NCBI GenBank assembly: GCA_012295275.1
Contig: CM022665.1
Span: 3,948,167 to 4,012,166 of the forward strand
From: Chrysomallon squamiferum
Lineage: Eukaryota; Mollusca; Gastropoda; Neomphalida; Peltospiridae
Direction of reading: 5' to 3'
DNA: 64,000 nt
A program made the translations under genes and the position numbers. The notes beneath the pieces were generated by a model. It was not told where the DNA came from. It did no database searches and saw only the letters and a program-made list of their open reading frames with translations. Positions 1-12,100 of this stretch are shown here, in pieces. Each line of letters opens with the position of its first letter. Positions within the stretch are counted from its first letter, which is position 1.

Positions 1-134
1 AGTACAACTCTGTGAATAGGACTAAGAAAATCTTCAGGAAATACTACAAAAAAAAATTATGTATGCTATGAAAAATAAGTGATTAGAGTGAAACTGCACA
101 AGAAAATTAAATAATCATTAAATAACATTTAAAT

Positions 135-840
135 TATTATTCCTGTTGTCGACATCATCGTCATTATTATCATTTATTTCTAGATGCTATAACAGAACCT
201 GCAAACCATTTCTCGATTCGTACTAATTTCTTCAGTCCGGTGCACAAGCCAACAAAGAATGTGTCGGCAAATAGTAGATTATATCTCAAACGTACGTAAT
301 ATCGTATTACACAGTTCTCGCATAAAACTACACGAGGCTTGGCCGACTAGCATTATCGAAAAGCAATCACGCGGTGCATGAGATAACCGTATCGATTTCG
401 GAAAGACCAGGCAAACACTACTTCGCCGACAATGTGCACACCGGGTACGGGATCAATGTCCGACCGACCTCTTCAAATGTCACACTTCCCGCACGCCATC
501 TTGCATGTGTAGTCACCATTGCCTTTGCAGTCTCGGCAGACGATACTTAAAACCTTACCGAGTTTGAGGACATTCAGGATTTAGCAAATGAGGTCAACAG
601 GTCCAGACATGCTTGTTGCTGGTTCTAATTCGTTTTGGTCCTAATAAATGAACCTCGTATCCCGTTGATATGTCGCACCTCTTTGCTTCACCTACTCGAC
701 CAATACCGTCACGCTCAGTTTGGCTTTCTTGTCTGGCACGATGGCCACCGAAAGAGACCAGACACGCTTGATTAAGTTCGATATGCGGTATCGTTATCAT
801 CTAACCTTGTTTTGAGTCAGAGAGTTCCCTGTAATTTTAC
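135..840. other. CpG-richer unique segment at left edge, no gene recognised
   Basis: This stretch is clearly less AT-rich and richer in CG dinucleotides than the microsatellite-laden DNA to its right. It holds only short open frames with no recognisable domain. The longest, 68 codons on the - strand (594-800), has no similarity that I recognise. It could be an old transposon fragment, an upstream regulatory element or part of a neighbouring gene. I see no splice-flanked coding exon in it. Confidence 0.35.
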
Positions 841-933
841 ATTGTGTCTAGAAAACGCATGGGCGTTTTTTTTGTTTTTTTTTTTTTTTTTCTAATACGA
901 GTACCAAATGAAGACGTTTTAAACGTTCATGGG

Positions 934-970
<37 letters not shown>

Positions 971-2046
971 CAACAAACACAGCTACTCAAACAAAATTTA
1001 ACTTCTTTATTTTATTTTTTATCTTTTCATGCTTTATATGGGTGTGTTTTTGCTTGATTATGTATTTATTTACCAAACTAGGCTGTATATATTGATCCAG
1101 CTGAAAGTACATCTTAGGATTCAAATAATTTGGCCTAATTAGAAGGAAATGATAGCAATTTCGAATAATTTAAAACGTTAACTTATTTAGTTCCATTCTT
1201 GTTTAAAGTATTTATATTTGTTATCATGCAACGCTTTTAAACAATTAATGTGAATTTGAATGATTTTGTACCAAAACTGTATACCGATAATATTACAAAT
1301 ACCATCTTCATTAACAGTTTCTAATAATAATAATAATAATGGCGACGAGAATGAAAAAAAAATTTGTTCCGAAAAGAACAATTTATTACATCCATAAAAC
1401 ATATTCCCTTAACTGCTTGTAAATGAAATAATGACTATATCGGCTAAAGTAATGCAATAGCTCTGCCCTTTGTACGTTGATTCCCTTACAGTTAACTTGA
1501 ATCCACAAGTCATCTAGATTTCAGCTAAGTTTTAAACATCTTGACTCATTCAGTCTAATACCAACACTTAAATACATCAAAGGTTATTAAATTTACTTTT
1601 CAGGTTTGAAGGAAAGTGCATATAATAAAATAAAAATAAAAATCTTAAGTATAGGTATCGGGTTTCTTTACTGCATATTTCCACCACTTTTCACATGTTA
1701 ACGGATCCAAAATGTTCGAAAGGACTTCAGGAGAGTTAACACGTGAAATGTACCACAAATTTTGCTCCCTGTTGTTCTAGGTGCAAAGGTACTGCGCACG
1801 TTCTACTGTCGACAACATGCGTGTTACAAACTGTTTCCTGTGAATCTTTGAACTTTACTAAATGTGTTGAGAGGGTTCATGTTGTACACTATGAAGGTTA
1901 TCGATCTGAAGAAAAAAAAAGAAAAAAAAGTAATGTCTTTTCATCCACTCTGAGAAAATAAAACTATAGTGAATTATGAGTGTTTGTCCTTAACAATATA
2001 TTTTTCTTTCGTCTTCATCATCATCGTTTTTTTATTATTACAATCA

Positions 2047-2049
<3 letters not shown>

Positions 2050-2134
<85 letters not shown>
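2050..2134. repeat. (CT)n microsatellite
   Basis: About 42 uninterrupted CT dinucleotides lie in the intergenic region left of the CELF gene. Confidence 0.95.
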
Positions 2135-2135
<1 letters not shown>

Positions 2136-3048
2136 AATATCTGTTAGTTTCGCTGTTATCTTTTCACTGCTTATCTGCCTGTCACTCTTCTTTCCACATT
2201 ATAAACTTATCAGTTTACACTAATTTAATTTATTTATTTATCGTTATTTTTAGTGGGAAAATACAGCCTTCCCCGATTTATTTGTAAATCTCAGTTTGAT
2301 TCTGTAGTTAATAAACTAAATCAGAATAATTATTTTCGATCTACCTGGCCTTCTTTGTCAATAATCATTATTTCATAAGCCTAGAAAGGATTACTAGGTG
2401 CGTCCTGTTACTATTTACAGCATTAACTCGGGTATTAAAACAGGATTCTGAAATGGAGGCTTCAAGGGAACCTTTTTTTTAGTTTGGGAAAACGTTAATG
2501 TTATCGAGAATGGAAATGTGCGTGTTTGTCTGCGTGTGCGTGTGTGTAATTAATATTAATAATAATCATAGTAGTAGTAGTAAGAAGAAAGAAAGAAAAA
2601 ATGTTGGCTGGCAACCTCTCCATAAATCCGCTTTTCGTACCAACAGAATTTATTTACACTAATTGTAAACTATCCACGTTATATCTGCGTCTCGCTTTCT
2701 CATATATCACGAAGATTTGTTATTACTTATTGCCAACCTTATGATCACGATCAGCATTCAGACAGAGATAAAAGCAATATAATATATTTGCATATTACAT
2801 AAGTTTTCAATTAAACCATTGGTATTGTTATTTTCTTCGCAATTAACTCTCATTGCCTTTCGTAACTGGAAACCCTTTTGATGGCCGTTTCACTGTTAGA
2901 ATATTTACATATCTATGGGGTATCTTCTAAGCTATATTTCAATGAAACCTCTTGTTTCTTTATGCAAGGATTAATTTTGGATGCTAGCAAATAGGTCTAC
3001 TAACTACGATTAAGCTCCTCGACACTGAACAGAAGTAGCAGCAGTCTC

Positions 3049-3201
3049 TGTGTGTGTGTGTGTGTAACGTTCTCTAAATATATATATATATATATATGCA
3101 TGTAACGTATGTGTATGTTTAATTGCGTGCATATCTGTGTATGTATATTTTCCGCTGACGTATGGCACCCATTCGCCAACATTTCTGAAGTACGTGTGTG
3201 T

Positions 3202-3248
<47 letters not shown>
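3049..3248. repeat. (GT)n and (TA)n microsatellites
   Basis: Three tracts are close together: (GT)n near 3049-3066, (TA)n near 3078-3098 and a longer (GT)n near 3195-3248 broken once by a GA. Confidence 0.9.
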
Positions 3249-3251
<3 letters not shown>

Positions 3252-3474
3252 AAGGGTATGGGCTATTGTTATCAGTTAGTTGCAAGACATCGTGTATATT
3301 CACCTTCCTATAGACAGGACAGTACAGACCAAATGGTCTGATAAACTGGGATAAAAATAAACCAGTTATGGACGCGAAATCCCCAGTATGAGCACTTCAC
3401 GTGCTGTCTATCGTTGAGGTGCAGCCCAGTTCTTACTCGCACTGAGAATCATACACACACGTACACAGATACAT

Positions 3475-3630
3475 CATGCATACACAGAAATACATACACA
3501 CATACATACATACATATATATATATACACACACACATACATACATACATACATATATATACATATATACATAAATGCATACACATGTATGTACACACGTA
3601 CGTACGTACATACATACATACATAAAAAAT
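3475..3630. repeat. Compound CATA/TA/CA/GTAC microsatellite
   Basis: Interleaved CATA tetranucleotides, TA and CA dinucleotides and a GTAC run. Open frames on both strands through it are a by-product of the repeat. Confidence 0.9.
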
Positions 3631-3987
3631 TAACACGGTATTTCTAATGATACGAGTCAACTGATTTAAAAATGAAACCAAAATATACATAATAATATTT
3701 TTATCAGATTGTTTCTCCCTCCCCGTTTTTATATATTTTATATACCGGTATTTATTTTATTTTGCTTGGTTTGTTTTGTTTTTTAGGTGAAATATAGACA
3801 CCTGTTATATAATGAGCTCATACTACAGCTGATGCTGTCAGCACACATATTTATATGATGACGGACATACACAGTATCTTTTGTTCTTAATAATTCATGA
3901 ATTAGCTGACATGTAAAATATAAATATCCATACATGAAATGTCGTTGTAGTTCTCTCTAGCTCTTCTCTTTCTCTTAACATACACAG

Positions 3988-3988
3988 A

Positions 3989-4059
<71 letters not shown>
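3988..4059. repeat. (CA)n-(AG)n compound microsatellite
   Basis: A short CA run passes directly into about 29 AG dinucleotides. Confidence 0.93.
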
Positions 4060-4065
<6 letters not shown>

Positions 4066-4154
4066 ACAGAATGGACAAACCGCGTAAAAATATATAGAAG
4101 TTAAATATAAAAAAGTCGAAAATATTTGAAACATTATTGTTTGTTGTTGTTGGT

Positions 4155-4182
4155 TATAATAATAATAATAATAATAATAATA

Positions 4183-4272
<90 letters not shown>
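4155..4272. repeat. (ATA)n-(ATT)n inverted microsatellite
   Basis: About nine ATA triplets are followed at once by about thirty ATT triplets. The two parts are mutually complementary, so the left arm can fold back on the right one. Confidence 0.9.
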
Positions 4273-5089
4273 TAAACCGATAAAATCATATTTCCTTTTT
4301 CTCTTAATTTTTGTTTCCCTTTTTTCCTATAGGACTATATCGCTGTTCTTAACAAACATGATAAAAATCTGCACGTATGTGTATGTGCTGTACAGTTATT
4401 AAACTGCTCATTCAAATAAAAACCAAAAGAAGAATCAGACGAAAATTAACAAATATTTAGTAGCGGGTGAATGAAATTTTGCGATTCAGACGAGAATGAG
4501 TTAGTTACAAGACAAGCAATATTATAATCTACATGTAATACTTTGTAATAAAATCACGTCATACAATTAATTTTTATTTCTGGATGGATCTTCTGGAGTG
4601 TTCGGCAGGCAGCTTTCTCTGTCTAGACAAGTATGTAATTTTATAATTATTTGTGTCTGCATATATTTTTTAATGGATTCTTGGATGGAATGAATCGAAT
4701 ATTTATAAAATTTCAGATGTTTTTTTTGGTTTTATTTTCTTATTTTCTTATTTATTATTATATTTTAATCATTTCCTTTCGGAAGATAAAAAGGATTGTA
4801 CTTTTATCATGAAGTAATATACTTGGAATATATGTTTTAAAATTTTCATGGCGCGAATTTACTGATTTATTTGTATGGTTATAAATATATCTTCTTTTTT
4901 TTTTCTTTTCTTTTTTTAAGTTTTAGTTTTATTATTAATAACCCTGGAAATTACACAAGCTGTCTACAAAGCTGATTTATTATTAGGTCAGCTATAATAA
5001 AGAGTGAAATGTAAGTATGCATTGTGCAATGGGTATTTGGAAGGAAAAAAAAAATACATTGTTATACAGTCAGTCTAAAACCCAACCGT

Positions 5090-5190
5090 TTGTTGCACTA
5101 ACTCTCAGCCTTGACGATAAATCGGCTTCTGGGGCCACGTGCTATCTAGCGCCGATTTCATCTACAAAAGGATTGTGGGTATTGCCGTCC
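5090..5190 (+). promoter_or_regulatory. Putative CELF promoter with E-box inside a dyad
   Basis: A short GC-richer island just upstream of a good splice donor. It contains a CACGTG E-box at 5136-5141 and a CCGCCATTTTG block near 5191-5201 that matches the reverse complement of the YY1-type core often found near metazoan start sites. An 8-bp inverted repeat (5119-5126 and 5151-5158) is centred exactly on the E-box. No TATA box is evident. The promoter role is inferred from position and motifs. Confidence 0.45.
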
Positions 5191-5248
5191 GCCATTTTGT
5201 TGTGTGTTTGTGCTGTCTTGTCTGTGTGTGTTTTCACGTGGATAATAG
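5165..5248 (+). other. Putative non-coding first exon of CELF (5' UTR)
   Basis: The coding exon at 8971 opens directly after an acceptor AG and has only four bases before ATG, so an upstream leader exon is required. The best candidate in the window ends at 5248 with ATAG followed by the donor GTAAGT, in an island of higher complexity. No ATG in the ATG8975 frame precedes the junction within the part I read. The exon's left boundary (start site) is approximate, and alternative first exons outside the window are possible. Confidence 0.45.
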
Positions 5249-6632
5249 GTAAGTTCTTACCGTTACTGAATGCAAATAAAGTAGTGTAGATGCAAGTTGC
5301 GTTTGCACTATATGTGCGTGCACAGCGATTAACAAAACCACCTTTAGCGGGGCACAGTATAAAACGGTTTGTTTTTGTTCCACTGACAAGCGAGGCAGCC
5401 AAGTCAAGTTTCCGATCGACTGGCAGCGGGAAGGCAACAGGTGCATTTTCCACATTTACACCTGGATTCACAGAAAAGGAAACTTGAACAAATACATTCT
5501 AAAGCATTTTATTCAGTCATAATGAATAAAGAAACTAAATATATATCTTTTCTACATATTTTCTTTTCATTATTAAGTCAGAAAAATAATTTTCTACCAG
5601 ATTTTTAACTTTACAAAAATCATCAATAATACTACCTAAGTAATAGTAGAACGTTGTTATGTTCGTTGTTCAGAACGTCGAAATAGTTTTTAATGTATTT
5701 AATTTATTTCTGGAGCATATTTTCTATGTATAATATTTATTATCAGATAAAGCAAAGTACTACGAATAATTACACATATTTATGAAATGTTAAATTGTAC
5801 GTTAGGAAATTGTAATTATTACATCATACCAAACCCTGGTAGTATGCTATCGGTGTATTTGTTTCTTACTTTTTATTTTTCCAGACAAATGGAGTGAGTT
5901 TAATCAATTCCATGAGCCTTCGTTAGGTCAAAGCTCAGCAATCTGAAGAAGAATATATAAAAAAAAAAAAAAATGAAATGTCTAATACAGATAACCTAAT
6001 TTTATTTGACAGTTAAGTGCTACTTGTAGAAACTTTTACAGTAACCTTACAATTTTTCTATTTATTTCATTTGTTAAATATAAATTTGCTAATAAGCCAG
6101 CCTTTATAATTTAGGCTGTTTTTGCTTTGTCATGGACTGCAAACAGAAGAATCATCTACGTGTTATTTGATTAATATTAAAAAGAATTGTAACTGCTTTC
6201 AAAAGTAATAAATAAATAAAAATATTTATTTTAAATAACTGAACAAAGTATTCCGACAAGTTTGTATGGCTGATTTCTGCAGGATTTTATTTTCATATGC
6301 TTTTTTGTACATGTATTTAACCTTCGTTATTAAATGTAAACATGTTAGTTCAGCTGATTATTGAATAGAACTATGTCTGATACTCTAAATCAGCATTCTC
6401 AGATGAAACATTTAATATTCAGTTTTATCACAGATTTTTAAAATACTCCTTTAAGTGTAAATAAATTATACAGTAGATATTGCAGTGTGTTTGGTACACT
6501 TTATGTTTTTGTATTAATAATAATTATTTCTATTTGGCATGTATATAAAGATAACATGCATCTTCTGTAATATCTGAAATTTAGGAAATTGTATATTCCA
6601 TCAATAAAATAAGTAATGAATATAATTATAAC

Positions 6633-6678
<46 letters not shown>

Positions 6679-8970
6679 GATAATTTATTCACATTAAAAA
6701 AAAAATTCAGTTCCACCCCTTCATGTAAAATCTGATGATATATTTTATGTTCTTGTTTTTAATATTCATTAATTTGAACACATACTAAAATTATATTCCG
6801 CTGATACTGGAAGGATCTGAGTAAAGTCAGGGTTCTAATAAAAGTTAAAAAGGAAGTTTGTACGTAGAAAACAGAATCTTGCTTAATATAAAAATAAGCC
6901 TTTAAAAAGTGACAAATGTAATATTTAAAAAATATTTATTATTGTAAATAAATGCAACTGTGCCAGAAATTATTTGAATTAGGTTTAAACAGTTTCTTCT
7001 AAAATTAACAAAAGTTATTCTTTACTTTTTACTTTTGTATGTCTTGTATAATTCTTTTCACATAGGTGTATGGTTAATAAATTGTTGTTTTCAGGACACT
7101 CAAATCATTTTAATTGCAGTTCAGTAATGATTTATATTATTTGAAGCAAAGTAAACATGTCCATACATGCAGCATAAATCCTTAAATTGTGGTTATATTT
7201 TGTATCATTTTGTTTTAAATAAAGCATTATGAAAATATAATTATGTATGTAAGTGAACATTTAATGCAAGTTTACATCCCAAAATTCAATGAAATTTTCA
7301 AGAGCTGCATTATATTCATTTTCTTTTTTTTTCCTTTTTGTTTTGTTCCTTTGAAGGTTTATTGTTCAAAGGTATTGATCATTAGCTGATGTGCAGTAGT
7401 CGTGGATAATTACTGAGAGGTATGCGTGATAAACGGAAAGACTGAGAATTTTTTCAACAGGGAAAAATTAAAACATTTTTTTTATTCCATTCTCATTCTA
7501 TATATCATTATAATACAAAACAGTAGCTAGAAGAATTATCTATCAATAACAGTGGTTTTTTTTTTTTAAAATATTTTTTTTAAGTCTGTTTCCAGACAAC
7601 GGTTTAACATAACTGAAATCGGATATCATTGGCAGTGTATGTTTAAAGTTTTCTTTTTAAATAATCCTACTTTTAAGTTTTCTCGCATATTCGATATTGA
7701 CGTTTTTAAAATTAATTATTGATCACAGATGAAAAATGAGTTTTTAGCCTTGTTCACATTCAGTAATATTTTTGTTATTGTTTTTCAGTCATCTTTTGGG
7801 TGTATCTCTCTTTCTTTTTCTTTATTTTTTCTTCCTTTTTTTTTTTTTTGAGACAGGTAACATTTTTTGATGTTTGTTTCATAACATAGATCTTGACATA
7901 TAAATAGCTGATGAACTAGTAATAAATAAACTATGACACTGTTTCACTATTTGAAAAATATAATCTTTTTGCTTTTTAAATTACAGAGGTTAAAATTCCT
8001 ATGGGCCAGTAGATTAAAAGAAGATGATCTTTGATTTTAGTGAAATGCTTTTTATTTATTTATTTATTTTTTATTAGATAATTTTACATACATTACCTTT
8101 TAAAATACTTAGAAATGTTGAAAGTATTCCAGCACATAAAGAAGCAGTGTACATACGGCTTTCTGAGGTTTTCTTGATAAGATAAATGAATAAAAAAATC
8201 ATGAAGGAGATTTGGGTCAATTGTAAATGTACATCCTGTGTTGATCAGTGACCCTTCCTGGTAACATCCTGCATGTTAGTCCTGTCTATAGGATAACCTT
8301 CACAGTATGTTGATAAAAGTACACATGTAAGATAAACCAGGCCCAGAGCATGAAGGTGATTTTTCTGATCACTTACAGCGAACAATGAATGTTTTATAAT
8401 GGCTTCATATCAGTTATTAAGTAACTGTAACAGTAATCGTTGAGGATCAACTAGACATTATATATGTTTGTGTTTTTGTCATCATATTTTATGAATTTCC
8501 ATTTGGACCCAGATGCATGTTAATAAAGGTGTGCATTTTCTTAAAATACAGAAATTTTATGGGGTCACGTATTGTAGCTACATTAGTCTCTGGCTTGACA
8601 TTTGTTCTGATCTAGTGATAACCTTGTTCATGTGCATTTCTATAGGAAATTTGATTCATAAATAATACAAGTCGAATGTAAAGTTAATCATAAAAATTAC
8701 TTCATATATTACACTGGGATGCAAAATTGACTCCAGCTTTCATGTTACATTACAGAAGAATGCGATTAATAAAATTAATTGTGGTCCTTGATTATTTGCA
8801 TTTGTGTCTTTGATAATCAGTAACATGTCTAGCAACAGGAAAAAAAAAAAAAAAAAAAAAAATCCTACTGCTTAAACTAGTGACTATTAACTACACAAAA
8901 ATCTATATATGGCTTTCTTCACAGAGTGCTTTCAATCATTGTCCATTCAGAAAGTATAATTATTTTTCAG
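5249..8970 (+). other. 5' UTR intron of CELF
   Basis: AT-rich sequence with a poly-A tract near 6636-6674 and another near 8840-8861. It ends in the acceptor TATTTTTCAG at 8961-8970. No other exon or element is supported in it. Confidence 0.5.
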
Positions 8971-9143
8971 AACTATGAATTCCCAAATGCAGAGTAAAGA
9001 ACCAGACCCTGACAGCATCAAGATGTTTGTCGGCCAGATTCCTCGCTCCATGGATGAAAATGACTTGGGGAAACTCTTCGAAGAGTACGGTCCAGTGTTC
9101 CAACTCAACATTCTCAGAGATAAAGTAACTGGCCAGAGTAAAG
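8971..9143 (+). CDS. CELF1/2: CELF coding exon 1 (start codon, RRM1 first half)
   Basis: Acceptor TTTTTCAG precedes 8971; ATG is at 8975-8977. The coding part is 169 nt and ends in phase 1 at donor GTGTGT. It encodes an acidic N-terminus (KEPDPDSIK), RNP2 MFVGQI, the RRM1 first helix ([14 protein letters not shown]) and the loop up to SKG. The open frame running past 9143 is intron read-through. Confidence 0.95.
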
Positions 9144-12100
9144 GTGTGTATGATAGCAGTAATACCTGTAGGTATAATAAATGTCTGGATTCTGCACCAA
9201 CACACCACCCCCATTTATTTTTGTATTTTTTTTTAGTTTGTTATTATTTACCATTTTTGAATAAGAAAAATAAAGGGATTGTCAGAAGGTCCACATTTTG
9301 GGGGAGATTGTCAGCATGGGTTGAAATTCCCTTGTTTTGATACTGTACATTTTTATTATTTTTATTATTTTTTATTTATTTTCAAATTACACAAACCTAG
9401 ACAGTCACTGTAAATACAATAAAAATAATGCAATAAATCTTTGTAGTAAAATAAAACGTAGGATTTGAAAATTAAAAAAAAATAGTTTATAAATGTTTTT
9501 AATGCTGATTTCACACTTTATAAAAACATTAAAGAAATATGTGTGTGTACAGACTTCAACAGCCCCGCTGAGTCACCACAAGGCCATGCTGTGACTACTA
9601 AGGGCTCTGTATTAACCAGCCATAATGCTAAGCTCAGTTTCATACCTGGGGCGCTTTTATTATTGTAACCCATTGTGACTAACTGTTGCACACTTGACAG
9701 CACTCTGGTCTCAGTTCTTTGTGCAGGTTACTTGTAGAGTCAATGATTTCTTAATGGCTACAATGTTTTCATTCACTCTCTGACAATCACCAACTTTAGT
9801 CACAGAATGAGTTGATAGAAGAGAACAGTGCAGTACAGAAAGTGAATATGTAAAGCACTCCATAATTCTTTTGTTAGGAACAGTTACAAAGTATTTTCCA
9901 AGTATGCTTGTATGCATGTGTGGGAATTCAGAGCTGAGTAACCTGTTGAGTAATAGTAACAGAATATTTAAGCTGTGTAATAATAATAATGTGTGAACAT
10001 AGTAACTATAGTTGATATCTTGTATAAATATAACTTTGCTTCTCATACTTTTGTTATAAAAATAAATAATACAAGTATTAAAAAAGCATGCAAATCAAAG
10101 ATCTTTTTACTCTTGAAAAAGTCTAAATAATAAAATAGAGAGATATCTGATCACTGATCTTGATTTACTGAATGGCAGTACTGCATTAATCTCTCTCATA
10201 AAATTTGACCCAATTCGTATAACAAATATCTTATATTTAATGGTTTCCAAAGGCTTTATCTCTGTTAAATTTTCTGTCTGATTACAAAGGTTTCTGATAA
10301 ATGAGCTGCACTGGTCTCTCATTCTACAAGTTTCCCCTACACATAACCCTGACACCTGACCCAATTAGCCAGGACATGCCACTACATGGTTTATGTTTAT
10401 CTGCTGGTCTGGCATGGTACCATCCTTATCATTTTTTTGGCATGCTAAGCACTGCAGTCTACACCTTGCCTACATGGCCATCTTCATCATGCATTTTTAC
10501 CATGTGCAAGCATGGCTAAATTTATCTTCTGTTGGGCATGAATTATGCATTATTGTAAAAATTAAACTTTGGGCAAGTGTTTTTTTTTAATTAAAATTAC
10601 AATTATTATTATTATCATTTTTTTATATTATTATTAATAATTTATTTTTTTAATAGAAGCGTGTTACTAAACACTTTAAACAAACAACCCCACCACCCAA
10701 ATATATAGTGGTTTTTTTTGTTTGTTTGTTTGTTTGTTTTTTAATTTATTTAATTTATTAATAATTTAATAAAAGGAAATATTAAAAAAGGATTTGCAAT
10801 TGTTGGTGGCGTGTTTCTCCACACAATGTTATACATTTTTCTTGTATAAAATATTATAATTCCAGTTTTGTCTATTTTAATTTTTACTTCGTAGTGCTTT
10901 AAAATGTGCTGAATTTCATAGTATTCAGCTGCATTTGTGTAGTAAATCTGAAGTTTGCTGCTGTTGTTTTTCCAAATTAATTTAGAATCTGTATATAGTA
11001 TGCTCTTTCAATATTGTGATTTTTGATATTTTAAAAAATCTGGACTTTAAAAAACAACAACACCAAAACCCCAGTAACATAGTAATTGCTTTTTGGTTTA
11101 TTGGAAATGATATGTTTTAGAAAAAAAATTGTATCTCTATTTGAAATGAGATTTGTTAATAATAATATCAGAGGCATGGAAATTTTGATGTTGTTTACAT
11201 AGTCACATGGTTTGATGTGGGCTTTTATTATAATAACAAAAAAAAAAAAACTTTTATTTACAAAGAATGTTTTTGACATGTGATAAGCATAAATGCGTTG
11301 CAGATAGCAAAAACTGATGATAAAATGAATAGTTAATTACAATATTTTCCTTTGAATGTAGGAAGCATACTCATGTTGTTTGTTAGCATTTATAATTAAA
11401 TTGTTACATAATACATTGTGTAACAGGTGTTGTGCACTGATCAAACATCATGTAGCATAATGATAACTGTTTTTTTATTTATTTATTTATTTTTATAACT
11501 TGAAATGCAAATGAATAACAATATATCTTTGGGGTTGTGTTAATAAAAAATATATGAAAAAATTGTTAAACCTTACAGTTTATACCTCAAAATCAAATAG
11601 TTCATTCTTCGGGAAATAATTTATTGCAGGTATTAGTAGAAGAATAAAAAAAAAACTTATTACATCAATATTTGCCTGTATAATCAATCCAGTATGAAGC
11701 AATTTATTATTATTCTTTGAGATAAACAGTATTTAAAAAAATCCTTGTTTGTTTTTAAAATACTTGATATTGGTGGAAATATTGCTAGGTTTACAGCTAC
11801 TATTTTAAAGGCATTTTCCTTTTCAACATTTAAAACAGTTACTAAAATAATATTTATTTAAACATCTTTTTTTTTCTTTTTCTTTTTTTGTTGTTGTTAT
11901 AATCATTTATTAATTTACATTGTAATTTATTTCAGGTTGCTGTTTTGTAACATTCTACACAAGAAAAGCTGCCCTTGAAGCTCAAAATGCCTTGCACAAT
12001 ATCAAAACAATGCATGGAGTGAGTATTGATTATTTTATATTTCCTTTTGCATTAACAGTAAAAGAATATTTCTGGCCAGTTTCTGTGTTTCTAAAACAAT

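Larger units (their letters stand above)
841..5018. other. Microsatellite-rich intergenic or upstream DNA
   Basis: No gene is supported here. The stretch holds (TA)n near 937-966, (CT)n at 2050-2134, (GT)n near 3049-3066 and 3195-3248, a mixed CATA/TA/CA/GTAC tract near 3475-3630, (CA)n then (AG)n near 3988-4059, and an (ATA)n-(ATT)n inverted tract near 4155-4272. Open frames inside these tracts encode low-complexity peptides (His-Thr, Tyr-Ile, Leu-Ser runs) and are artefacts of the repeats. Confidence 0.7.

Noticed and set aside
594-800. 68-codon - strand open frame in the CpG-richer edge segment
   Set aside because: No domain, no splice context and no partner exon. Composition alone is not enough.
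3414-3690. His-Thr and Tyr-Val-Cys-rich open frames on both strands
   Set aside because: They simply translate the CATA/TA/CA microsatellite.
9144-9340. Continuation of the exon 1 open frame to 9340
   Set aside because: Family similarity stops exactly at the GT donor at 9144 and resumes at 11936, so the rest is intron.
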